Notes under the pieces: model-generated
What the model was told of the DNA's origin: nothing
Database searches by the model: none
Seen by the model: the letters and a program-made list of their open reading frames with translations, nothing else
Shown here: piece by piece, positions 1 through 5,367 of the stretch
Position numbering within the stretch: position 1 is the first letter of the stretch
Layout of the letters: each line of letters opens with the position of its first letter
Made by a program: the position numbers and the translations under genes
NCBI GenBank assembly: GCA_031288955.1
Contig: JAITQJ010000313.1
Span: forward strand, 1-5,383
Length of the DNA: 5,383 bases
Origin: Planctomycetaceae bacterium
GTDB taxonomy: Bacteria; Planctomycetota; Planctomycetia; Pirellulales; Thermoguttaceae
Direction: 5' to 3'

Positions 1-2
1 CA

Positions 3-71
3 GACAATATACTAAAGCGGCGAGTGTCCGTTGTCAATCACCTGTCCGATACAAATCAGCATATTCAATGA
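3..71 (+). CDS. Possible 3' end of an upstream gene (partial)
   Basis: The third frame is open from the left edge for 22 codons (starting DNILKRRVSV and ending NQHIQ) and stops at TGA 69-71. That stop overlaps the dehydrogenase ATG at 68-70 as ATGA, a classic layout for translationally coupled genes in one operon. The peptide is too short to identify, and an open run of this length arises often by chance, so the overlap is the only real support. The alternative is that 1-67 is simply an intergenic leader. Confidence 0.27.
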   Translation, partial: DNILKRRVSVVNHLSDTNQHIQ

Positions 72-1396
72 AAGACAAACTTGCAAAACTAATTCAAAAT
101 AAGACCGCCAAGGTCGGAATCGTCGGTCTTGGTTATGTCGGCTTGCCCCTTATCCGTGCTTTTATCAATGCCGGTTTCAAGACCATCGGCTATGATATTG
201 ATGCCGACAAGGTTAAAAAACTCAAGGCGGGCAAAAGTTACATCGAACACATCAGTGCCGACTGGATTAAAACCTGCGTCAAGAACGGAACGTTTGAACC
301 GACCGCCGATATGAGCCGGCTGCCGGAAGCCGATGCGCTGATTATCTGCGTGCCGACACCGCTTAACGAGAGCCGCGACCCCGATTTGTATTACGTTGAA
401 TCAACGACCGAAGCGATTGCTGAACATCTGCGCCCCGGTCAGTTGATTTCGCTCGAAAGTACGACATACCCCGGTACGACACGGGACGTAATGATTCCGA
501 TTTTGCAAAAGCACAAGCCGAAACTGACTGTCGGCAAAGATTATTTCGTTGCTTACAGTCCCGAACGTGAAGACCCCGGCAACATCAACTTCACGGCGGA
601 CGGGATTCCGAAACTTGTCGGCGGTTACGATGCGGCAAGCAGCAAGTTAGCGGTCGCTTTGTATTCGCACGCCATCGTTAAGGTGATTCCCGTTTCTTCG
701 TGTGAAGTTGCCGAAGCAGCAAAATGCGTTGAAAATACGTACCGCTGCGTTAATATCGCTATGGTCAACGAATTGAAAGTCGTTTTTGACCGGCTCGGCA
801 TTGATGTCTGGGAAGTCATTGATGCCGCAAAGACGAAACCTTTCGGCTTTCAGGCGTTTTATCCCGGTCCCGGTCTCGGCGGACATTGTATTCCGATAGA
901 CCCGTTTTATTTGAGTTGGTGCGCAAGGAAAGCCGGTTTAACAACGCGTTTCATTGAATTGGCGGGCGAAGTCAATACGGGAATGCCGCTCTATGTTATC
1001 CGGCGGGTTGCCGATGCGTTGAACACCGCGGCGAAACCGCTCAAAGGCAGCAAGATATGCGTTCTGGGGGTTGCGTACAAAAAGGACGTGGACGACCCGC
1101 GGGAGAGTCCGTCGTTTGAATTGATAGAACGTTTGCTGGCGAAGGGGGCGGTCGTAACATATAACGACCCGCATATTCCGCATCTGCCGAAGATGCGGCA
1201 CTATCCGAAGATGCCGGTGATGAATAGTCAGGAGTTGACGGCGGAGTTTCTTTCATCGCAGGACTGCGTTTTGATAGCGACAGACCATACGAAATACGAT
1301 TACGAGTTCATCGTTAAGCACTCCAAACTAATCGTTGACAGCCGCAACGCCGCCGGTAAAGTCAAAACGGGACGCAGCAAAATTGTCAAGGCGTGA
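68..1396 (+). CDS. wbpA: Nucleotide-sugar 6-dehydrogenase, UDP-GlcNAc/UDP-ManNAc type (WbpA-like)
   Basis: This 442-residue protein belongs to the UDP-glucose/GDP-mannose dehydrogenase family, cytosolic enzymes that oxidise C6 of a UDP-sugar to a carboxylate in two NAD-dependent steps. The N-terminal Rossmann domain (about 14-195) opens with the dinucleotide motif G20-L-G22-Y-V-G25, followed by D43 at the end of the second strand, expected to bind the NAD ribose. The central domain carries K219 and N223, then GPGLGGHC with the catalytic cysteine C274. The C-terminal domain (about 330-430) has the GVAYKKDVDDPRESP segment (334-348) with the substrate-contacting R345. The SPEREDPGN stretch is typical of the WbpA group acting on UDP-N-acetylhexosamines rather than of UDP-glucose dehydrogenases, but the exact substrate is inferred. 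The product would feed capsule, O-antigen or exopolysaccharide synthesis. No Shine-Dalgarno precedes the ATG. The frame is open to the left edge, but family members usually begin about here. Length is normal and all key residues are present. Confidence 0.93.
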   Translation: MKDKLAKLIQNKTAKVGIVGLGYVGLPLIRAFINAGFKTIGYDIDADKVKKLKAGKSYIEHISADWIKTCVKNGTFEPTADMSRLPEADALIICVPTPLNESRDPDLYYVESTTEAIAEHLRPGQLISLESTTYPGTTRDVMIPILQKHKPKLTVGKDYFVAYSPEREDPGNINFTADGIPKLVGGYDAASSKLAVALYSHAIVKVIPVSSCEVAEAAKCVENTYRCVNIAMVNELKVVFDRLGIDVWEVIDAAKTKPFGFQAFYPGPGLGGHCIPIDPFYLSWCARKAGLTTRFIELAGEVNTGMPLYVIRRVADALNTAAKPLKGSKICVLGVAYKKDVDDPRESPSFELIERLLAKGAVVTYNDPHIPHLPKMRHYPKMPVMNSQELTAEFLSSQDCVLIATDHTKYDYEFIVKHSKLIVDSRNAAGKVKTGRSKIVKA

Positions 1397-1462
1397 AACT
1401 GCACACGCCGCCGTTTCAAAGAAGAATGACATCGGCGGTCGAACTGTATAGACATACAACCA

Positions 1463-2890
1463 ATGACGTTAACATACGATAATCCGCTCATTAGCCGCTA
1501 TGCTTCACCGGCGATGTCGCAACTCTGGGGACCGCAGCGGAAATTTTCGATATGGCGGCGGCTTTGGCTCGCCCTTGCCGAAGCCGAAGCCGAATTAGGA
1601 CTGCCGATTACTCCCTTGCAAATTACGGAACTCCGGCAGCACCTCGACGACATTGACTTCGATAAAGCCGCTGAATATGAACGGAAACTTCGGCACGATG
1701 TAATGGCGCACGTCCATACATTCGGCGACGTTTGTCCCAATGCCCGTCCTATCATTCATCTTGGCGCAACCAGTTGTTTTGTTACAGATAATGCCGATGC
1801 GATTATCCTTCGGGAAGCGTTGATTCTCGTCCGCAACCGCTTGGCGGCAGTTATCGATAAACTCGGCAAATTCGCTTGGCAGTATCGGGATTTGCCCTGT
1901 CTGTCATTCACGCATCTGCAACCGGCGCAGCCGGAGACCGTTGGACGGCGGGCGTGCCTCTGGGCTTACGATTTGATTCTCGACCTCCTCGAAACCGAAC
2001 ACCGCATTGCAACGCTTAAAACACTCGGTAATAAAGGAACGACGGGAACGCAGGCGAGTTTTCTGAAACTATTCGGCGGCAATCACGAAAAAGTCCGGCA
2101 ACTCGAACGGATTTTTTGTATGAAAATCGGCTTTGATGATTCTTTTGCCGTTACCGGTCAGACGTATCCCCGCAAAATTGATTCGCAGATAGTTGATGTG
2201 TTGTCCGGTATCGCACAGAGTTCGCATAAGTTTGCCGCCGACTTACGGATTTTGGCACACCGCAAGGAAATGGAAGAGCCGTTTGAGGCAAATCAAATCG
2301 GTTCATCGGCGATGGCGTACAAACGGAATCCGATGCGCAGCGAGCGGATATGTTCGCTTGCCCGGTTTGTGATGAGTCTGCAAACGAGTCCGCCGATGAC
2401 AGCGGCAGCGCAATGGCTTGAACGGACGCTGGACGACAGTGCTAACCGGCGGCTGGTCTTGCCGCAAGCGTTTTTAGGAATCGATGCCGTGTTGATTTTG
2501 TACCAGAATATCGCCGAAGGAATGGTTGTTTATCCGAAGGTGATTGAGAAAAATCTTCGGTCGGAATTGCCGTTTATGGCAACGGAAAATATCCTGATGG
2601 CGGCGGTTGAGCGGGGCGGCGACCGGCAGGATTTGCACGAACGGATTCGTCAACATTCGCAGGCGGCGGCTTCTGTTGTGAAGAACAAGGGCGGAGAAAA
2701 CGATTTGCTGGAGCGTTTGCGCAGCGATGCGGCATTTGCGGCGATAAACATTGACGCGGAGTTAGAGCCGTCGGCATTTATCGGTCGTTCGACTCAACAG
2801 GTTGACGAATTTATTGCCGAACAAATCGAACCGGTGCGGAGGCGTTATGAAGATATTCTGACGGTTATCAGTGCCGAAGTGCGGGTTTAG
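1463..2890 (+). CDS. purB: Adenylosuccinate lyase, animal-like type
   Basis: This 475-residue enzyme of the fumarase/aspartase superfamily cleaves SAICAR to AICAR plus fumarate, and adenylosuccinate to AMP plus fumarate, in cytosolic purine synthesis. Conserved regions appear in order: RHDVMAHVHTFG (77-88) with H78 and H83/H85, HLGATSC, FTHLQPAQ with the general-acid candidate H151, GTTGTQASF, and the flexible signature loop G280-S281-S282 through K287-R288-N289-P290. Further on, WLERTLDDSANRR and LPFMATENILMA also match. From recall of the human enzyme, similarity runs end to end and is far closer than to the shorter B. subtilis/E. coli types, and the length is near the human 484 residues. 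One oddity is Ala at 285, where the signature normally has Pro (SSAMPYKRNP). The start is 66 bp after the dehydrogenase stop, without a visible Shine-Dalgarno, and gives the expected N-terminus (NPLISRYASPAM). No other purine gene is nearby. Confidence 0.96.
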   Translation: MTLTYDNPLISRYASPAMSQLWGPQRKFSIWRRLWLALAEAEAELGLPITPLQITELRQHLDDIDFDKAAEYERKLRHDVMAHVHTFGDVCPNARPIIHLGATSCFVTDNADAIILREALILVRNRLAAVIDKLGKFAWQYRDLPCLSFTHLQPAQPETVGRRACLWAYDLILDLLETEHRIATLKTLGNKGTTGTQASFLKLFGGNHEKVRQLERIFCMKIGFDDSFAVTGQTYPRKIDSQIVDVLSGIAQSSHKFAADLRILAHRKEMEEPFEANQIGSSAMAYKRNPMRSERICSLARFVMSLQTSPPMTAAAQWLERTLDDSANRRLVLPQAFLGIDAVLILYQNIAEGMVVYPKVIEKNLRSELPFMATENILMAAVERGGDRQDLHERIRQHSQAAASVVKNKGGENDLLERLRSDAAFAAINIDAELEPSAFIGRSTQQVDEFIAEQIEPVRRRYEDILTVISAEVRV

Positions 2891-2911
2891 ACACCAAAAA
2901 TGAAAAATCAG

Positions 2912-3889
2912 TTAAGGTTTTCGTTTGCGTACGAACATCGGACGGGATTCCTCGGTGAAAACCCAATCGCCGGAAAACGACGGCATAATCACTTCCGCAA
3001 GTGCCGGCAATTCATCGCTGCCCGACCAGCCGCACTGTACTTGCAGCGTACCGGGCTGCGGTTCCTGAATCTGCAAAAGAGACTCAGGTTTTACGGCGGA
3101 AACGGCTGGTTCTTCTTTGTCCGGTATCCGGCTCATCAACTCCTCCATATTGAAGTCTGAACCGAGCAGTTCCTTGACTGTTTCAGACATTTGAGCATCA
3201 TCCTGCCGGTATTCTTGTTCCGCAGCAAAATCAATCGTTTCCGCCGGCATCGTTTGCCGCAGCGCATCAATTTGCTGTGCCTCACTTTCTCCGGCATCAC
3301 CGCTGAAGTCAAGGTCATCGGCATCTATTTGCTGTTGAATATCCTGCAAACTGTCCGCTTGAGGTGTTTCGGCAAGGTCATCGAAATCACTCGGCGCACC
3401 CGGCGGCTCATCACTGAACATCGAATTAAGGGCATCTTCAACCGGTAAATCGGCAGGAATGGTACCGGCGTTATCGAACACATCAATCACATCCGGCGGC
3501 GGGGCGGTAGGGGACGCTGCCGCATCTGACGTTTCAGAGTTTTCCGTTTCGCTTTGCGGAAGCGAGGCAACATTCCGCACACCCATTTGCGAGAGAATAT
3601 CTAAATCGGAGGCAGCGTCGATGTTGTCGAAATCCCATTTGGCTTTGCTGCCGGACTGTGCTGCTTCTTGTGCCGCTTCACCGCTTGATACTGCGTTAGA
3701 AAGATTTCCTGCCGGTTCAGAAGTATCTGAATCATTTTCGTGCAGTTCGGGAGTGTCAATGGTTTCGACAATTTCGCCCAGCGGCAGCGGATAGCGGTTA
3801 TAGACTTCGCGCAACACGAGCGCAAGAAGTCCGCCTTCGGCAAGCGGAATCACCACCACAAACAACAGAGTGAGAAAAAATGTCCCCAT
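2912..3889 (-). CDS. Acidic, low-complexity protein with one N-terminal membrane segment, unknown function
   Basis: I do not recognise this 325-residue protein. Residues 4-26 form one hydrophobic segment, with Pro15 and Glu18 unusually in its middle, followed by REVYNR. Residues about 38-285 are rich in Asp, Glu, Ser, Ala and Gln with few basic residues, so this part is probably largely disordered. Short acidic-hydrophobic patches recur in it: WDFDNI...DLDIL, DVFDNA, SDFDDLAE, LDFSGD, and ELLGSDFNMEELMSRI, which may be a helix. The C-terminus has a single Cys near 286, a compact GDWVFTEESRPMF patch and a basic RKRKP tail. It is probably a membrane-anchored tail protein; topology is unresolved. 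I chose ATG 3889 because the hydrophobic segment then starts at once. The alternative TTG at 3958 adds 23 residues encoded by a CATTTTCC-like simple sequence. Neither start has a good Shine-Dalgarno. It follows the cupin gene in the same orientation and converges on purB, 21 bp away. Confidence 0.75.
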   Translation of the reverse strand: MGTFFLTLLFVVVIPLAEGGLLALVLREVYNRYPLPLGEIVETIDTPELHENDSDTSEPAGNLSNAVSSGEAAQEAAQSGSKAKWDFDNIDAASDLDILSQMGVRNVASLPQSETENSETSDAAASPTAPPPDVIDVFDNAGTIPADLPVEDALNSMFSDEPPGAPSDFDDLAETPQADSLQDIQQQIDADDLDFSGDAGESEAQQIDALRQTMPAETIDFAAEQEYRQDDAQMSETVKELLGSDFNMEELMSRIPDKEEPAVSAVKPESLLQIQEPQPGTLQVQCGWSGSDELPALAEVIMPSFSGDWVFTEESRPMFVRKRKP

Positions 3890-3974
3890 ACGAGGGCTTG
3901 AAAACGGAAAATCGGGAATGGAAAATGACCTGCAAACTTTGTCTGCATAAACAACCAAAAGTAAATATCCGGTT

Positions 3975-4016
3975 ATTCCTTATTTTCTATTATCGATTCC
4001 CCGTTTTCTATTAAAT
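3975..4016. repeat. 21-bp imperfect tandem duplication between the two minus-strand genes
   Basis: Two abutting 21-bp units, 3975-3995 and 3996-4016, share ATTCC, three variable bases and TTTTCTATTA, then diverge in the last three bases (TCG versus AAT). The second unit reaches the last base of the cupin stop codon. The pair makes up most of the gap between the cupin stop and the next gene. The 21-bp period is two DNA helical turns, so a protein site is possible, but a simple slippage duplication is the plainer reading. No hairpin or terminator is seen here. Confidence 0.7.
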
Positions 4017-4741
4017 CAGAGACTTTTCAAAAAATCATCGTTTGCCGCCTTATTCTGATGCCGGACGCTGCCGTTATCGTGATAGTTGGCGACCTCGCTC
4101 ATAATCGCTCCTTCCGCACCGGCAAACTGCCAATGATGTGAACCCAATGCGGCTAATTTGACCGTTTCGCCCGGACCGGCAACAGTACAATGCTTCACTG
4201 TTACGTCACCGTGAACTGCCGGTACGACAACTTCTTTCGGCAAATTCGCTTCGCCTTGACCGATGATATAACTTTTGCCCCAACGGACAATCCAAGCCTC
4301 ATTCTTCTGTGCGCCGTTCTTTTTTGTATCCTCCGCCTTGACGTGCCAGTGTTCCGGCAGCATCTGATGCGGGAGCAGGAACAGGTCTTGGAGCATAAAA
4401 CTGTATTCGCCTTCGAGGTTATTGATAAAACCAACGGCGGACAAACCAACTTCCGTGAACTTGCCGAGACCGTAATCGGAAACCCAGAGTTGTTCGCGGA
4501 GTGCCGGAAACACGGGATAGCCGTGATATTTGCAGAATTCGAGAACGGCATCTTTGGCAACTTCGGTATTGAATTTGCCGTCTTTATAAAATTGGGCGTT
4601 GCTGAATTGCGGTACGCGGCGCGTTCGTTGTGAACGGCGAGCGGATTGGGCTTCGGCTTGTTCGGCGGAAACAACCGCCGTCAAACCGGCGAGAGCAACG
4701 CCGAGCATACCCCGGCGGGAAATATGAGTACCAACTGACAT
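4016..4741 (-). CDS. Tat-exported cupin protein related to D-lyxose isomerases
   Basis: This 241-residue protein begins with a twin-arginine signal: S8-R9-R10-G-M-L, a hydrophobic stretch (about 13-26) and AEA at 29-31 as a likely cleavage site before Q32. It is therefore expected to fold in the cytoplasm, probably with its metal, and be exported to the periplasm. The mature part has a cupin-like metal site: H131-x-H133 in LPEHWH, E148 in KNEAW, and H202/H203 in the second half. The C-terminal run MSEVANYHDNGSVRH resembles the EVS...NDD..DN ending of D-lyxose isomerases, a family that interconverts D-lyxose and D-xylulose. Whether this exported relative is an isomerase or only a sugar-binding cupin cannot be told here. 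I chose ATG 4741 because AGAAAGGA lies six bases upstream. An in-frame ATG at 4771 would add ten residues, overrun that ribosome site and push the RR motif inward. The stop is TGA. Confidence 0.85.
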   Translation of the reverse strand: MSVGTHISRRGMLGVALAGLTAVVSAEQAEAQSARRSQRTRRVPQFSNAQFYKDGKFNTEVAKDAVLEFCKYHGYPVFPALREQLWVSDYGLGKFTEVGLSAVGFINNLEGEYSFMLQDLFLLPHQMLPEHWHVKAEDTKKNGAQKNEAWIVRWGKSYIIGQGEANLPKEVVVPAVHGDVTVKHCTVAGPGETVKLAALGSHHWQFAGAEGAIMSEVANYHDNGSVRHQNKAANDDFLKSL

Positions 4742-4747
4742 AGCGTA

Positions 4748-4755
4748 TCCTTTCT
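4748..4755 (-). promoter_or_regulatory. Shine-Dalgarno site setting the cupin start
   Basis: On the minus strand AGAAAGGA ends six bases before ATG 4741. It is the only convincing Shine-Dalgarno in the window and favours the 241-residue protein over the start at 4771, which would read through it. Confidence 0.7.
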
Positions 4756-4776
4756 GTATGAGAAACAACAATGATA

Positions 4777-4807
4777 ATTATCTAACCGATTCTACCGAAA
4801 ATGTCAA
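4777..4807 (-). promoter_or_regulatory. Candidate sigma-70-type promoter for the cupin gene
   Basis: On the minus strand a perfect -35 box TTGACA (4807-4802) is followed after 17 bp by TAGATA (4784-4779), or after 19 bp by the better hexamer GATAAT (4782-4777). Transcription would begin roughly 25-35 bp before the ribosome site. The -35 box lies inside a short inverted repeat (4802-4827), a possible operator. It is a pattern match only. Confidence 0.45.
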
Positions 4808-4827
4808 GAGACGGCAACACCTTGACA
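4802..4827. promoter_or_regulatory. Inverted repeat over the cupin -35 box
   Basis: TGTCAAG (4802-4808) and CTTGACA (4821-4827) are perfect 7-bp inverted arms around a 12-bp spacer. One arm contains the minus-strand -35 hexamer of the cupin promoter, so a dimeric regulator bound here would block RNA polymerase. Arms this short can also arise by chance. Confidence 0.35.
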
Positions 4828-4871
4828 AATATCATTGGGCTGTTAGTTGCCCTGCCCGTGAGAACAAGTCT

Positions 4872-4898
4872 AATTAACAATTAACAATTAACAATTAA
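4872..4898. repeat. AATTAAC heptamer tandem repeat
   Basis: Three exact copies of AATTAAC (4872-4892) and a partial AATTAA (4893-4898) run head to tail. Heptamers of this kind are common intergenic simple repeats in several bacterial phyla and vary in copy number by slippage. It abuts the left end of the nested inverted-repeat element. Confidence 0.85.
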
Positions 4899-4948
4899 GA
4901 ATGAATAATGAGGGAAAACGGATACCACAAGGTATTAACCAGTGTCTT

Positions 4949-4980
4949 CATTATTCATTCTTCATTTTGCATTGTTCATT
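4949..4980. repeat. Direct repeat copy 1 (CATTATTCATT...TTGTTCATT)
   Basis: This 32-bp segment is repeated at 5135-5166 with 31 of 32 bases identical; position 4960 C corresponds to 5146 A. It runs from CATTATTCATT through TTTTGCATTG to TTCATT. Because it partly overlaps an inverted-repeat arm, the same sequence serves both direct and inverted relationships. Confidence 0.85.
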
Positions 4981-4986
4981 ATTTTG

Positions 4987-5054
4987 ACCACGAAAAACAC
5001 AAAAAGCACGAAAGTTTTTTGATATATTTTCGTGTCCTTCGTGCCTTTCGTGGT
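4987..5054. repeat. CACGAAA/TTTCGTG imperfect palindrome, core of the nested element
   Basis: ACCACGAAA (4987-4995) pairs with TTTCGTGGT (5046-5054), and GCACGAA (5006-5012) with TTCGTGC (5038-5044). An alternative inner pairing is CACGAAA (5007-5013) with TTTCGTG (5028-5034). CACGAAA-type units therefore recur on each side around a T-rich loop. I recall similar palindromes between genes of environmental bacteria, so it is probably a dispersed repeat. It lacks the tight GC stem plus T-run of a standard intrinsic terminator. Confidence 0.75.
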
Positions 5055-5134
5055 TGAAAAAAGAAGACGAAGACGGTAATGGAAAATGAATAGTTAATAA
5101 TGAATAATGAAGACAGCGGCTATCCGTTTTCCCT

Positions 5135-5181
5135 CATTATTCATTATTCATTTTGCATTGTTCATTCTGCATTATTCATTT
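5135..5181. repeat. Direct repeat copy 2 with ATTCATT-rich tail
   Basis: Bases 5135-5166 repeat 4949-4980 with one mismatch, and the pattern continues as CTGCATTATTCATTT to 5181. The start of this copy forms the end of the right outer arm of the nested element. Confidence 0.8.
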
Positions 5182-5276
5182 CCCTTTTGCCCCTAAATTC
5201 CCCCTTGAAAAATGATACACTTTTTGCAGAAAAACACACCATTTTTGAAAATCTGTATCTTTTTGCGTCACCTAAT

Positions 5277-5293
5277 ACAGTTTTGCAAACTGT
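5277..5293. promoter_or_regulatory. 17-bp dyad, possible activator (enhancer) site
   Basis: ACAGTTTTGCAAACTGT has perfect 7-bp arms (5277-5283 and 5287-5293) around TGC. A further CTGTAT at 5253-5258 pairs with ATACAG 5275-5280, giving three CTGT/ACAG half-sites in about 40 bp. The dyad centre is about 97 bp upstream of the -12 element at 5382, the range in which sigma-54 activators commonly bind. No T-run follows on either strand, so it is not a terminator. The role is inferred. Confidence 0.35.
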
Positions 5294-5367
5294 GGAATAA
5301 TTGTTTTATTGTACGCAAATGCCTAAAATATAAGGCTAGAATTAAAATCTTTACTTATTTTTTTTCA

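Larger units (their letters stand above)
4900..5145. repeat. Nested inverted-repeat element (possible palindromic MITE-like unit)
   Basis: Outer arms 4900-4924 and 5121-5145 are perfect inverted repeats of 25 bp (AATGAATAATG, then AGGGAAAACGGATA). Inside them, 4943-4959 and 5099-5115 form a second perfect 17-bp pair, and the centre is the CACGAAA palindrome 4987-5054. The stretches between outer and inner arms are unequal: 18 bases at 4925-4942, which include a small ATACC/GGTAT hairpin, against 5 bases at 5116-5120. The roughly 246-bp unit could extrude as a cruciform or fold as long RNA. It encodes no transposase. It could be a non-autonomous mobile element or a stack of separate intergenic repeats inserted into each other. 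Confidence 0.75.

Noticed and set aside
1408..1438. CCGCCG/CGGCGG inverted repeat after the dehydrogenase
   Set aside because: The arms are 6 bp with a 19-base loop and no T-run follows, so it is not a credible terminator.
2254..2269. TTGGCACACCGCAAGG resembling a -24 element
   Set aside because: It is inside purB and lacks the TTGC -12 part at the right spacing.
3459..3794. 111-residue open frame on the + strand
   Set aside because: It is antisense to the acidic protein. Its Ser-rich composition is the complement of that gene's Asp/Glu/Ala/Ser codons.
4190..4633. 147-residue + and 157-residue - open frames over the cupin gene
   Set aside because: The cupin frame has a signal peptide, metal-site residues and a ribosome site. 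The other two show no recognisable family features.
4837..4851. GGGC/GCCC hairpin in the cupin upstream region
   Set aside because: Only four paired bases with a 7-8 base loop and no T-run; expected by chance.
4872..5181. CRISPR array
   Set aside because: Repeats are AT-rich, overlapping, both direct and inverted, and not regularly spaced by unique spacers.
5100..5300. 66-residue open frame on the + strand starting MNNEDSGYPF
   Set aside because: It lies over the ATTCATT repeats and inverted arms and then runs through the dyad. Its residues simply translate the repeat, and no ribosome site precedes it.
5301..5336. TTGTTT-N17-TAAAAT and GCCT/AGGC as a second promoter or terminator
   Set aside because: The -35 matches at only three bases and the stem is four bases, in very AT-rich DNA where such patterns are frequent.
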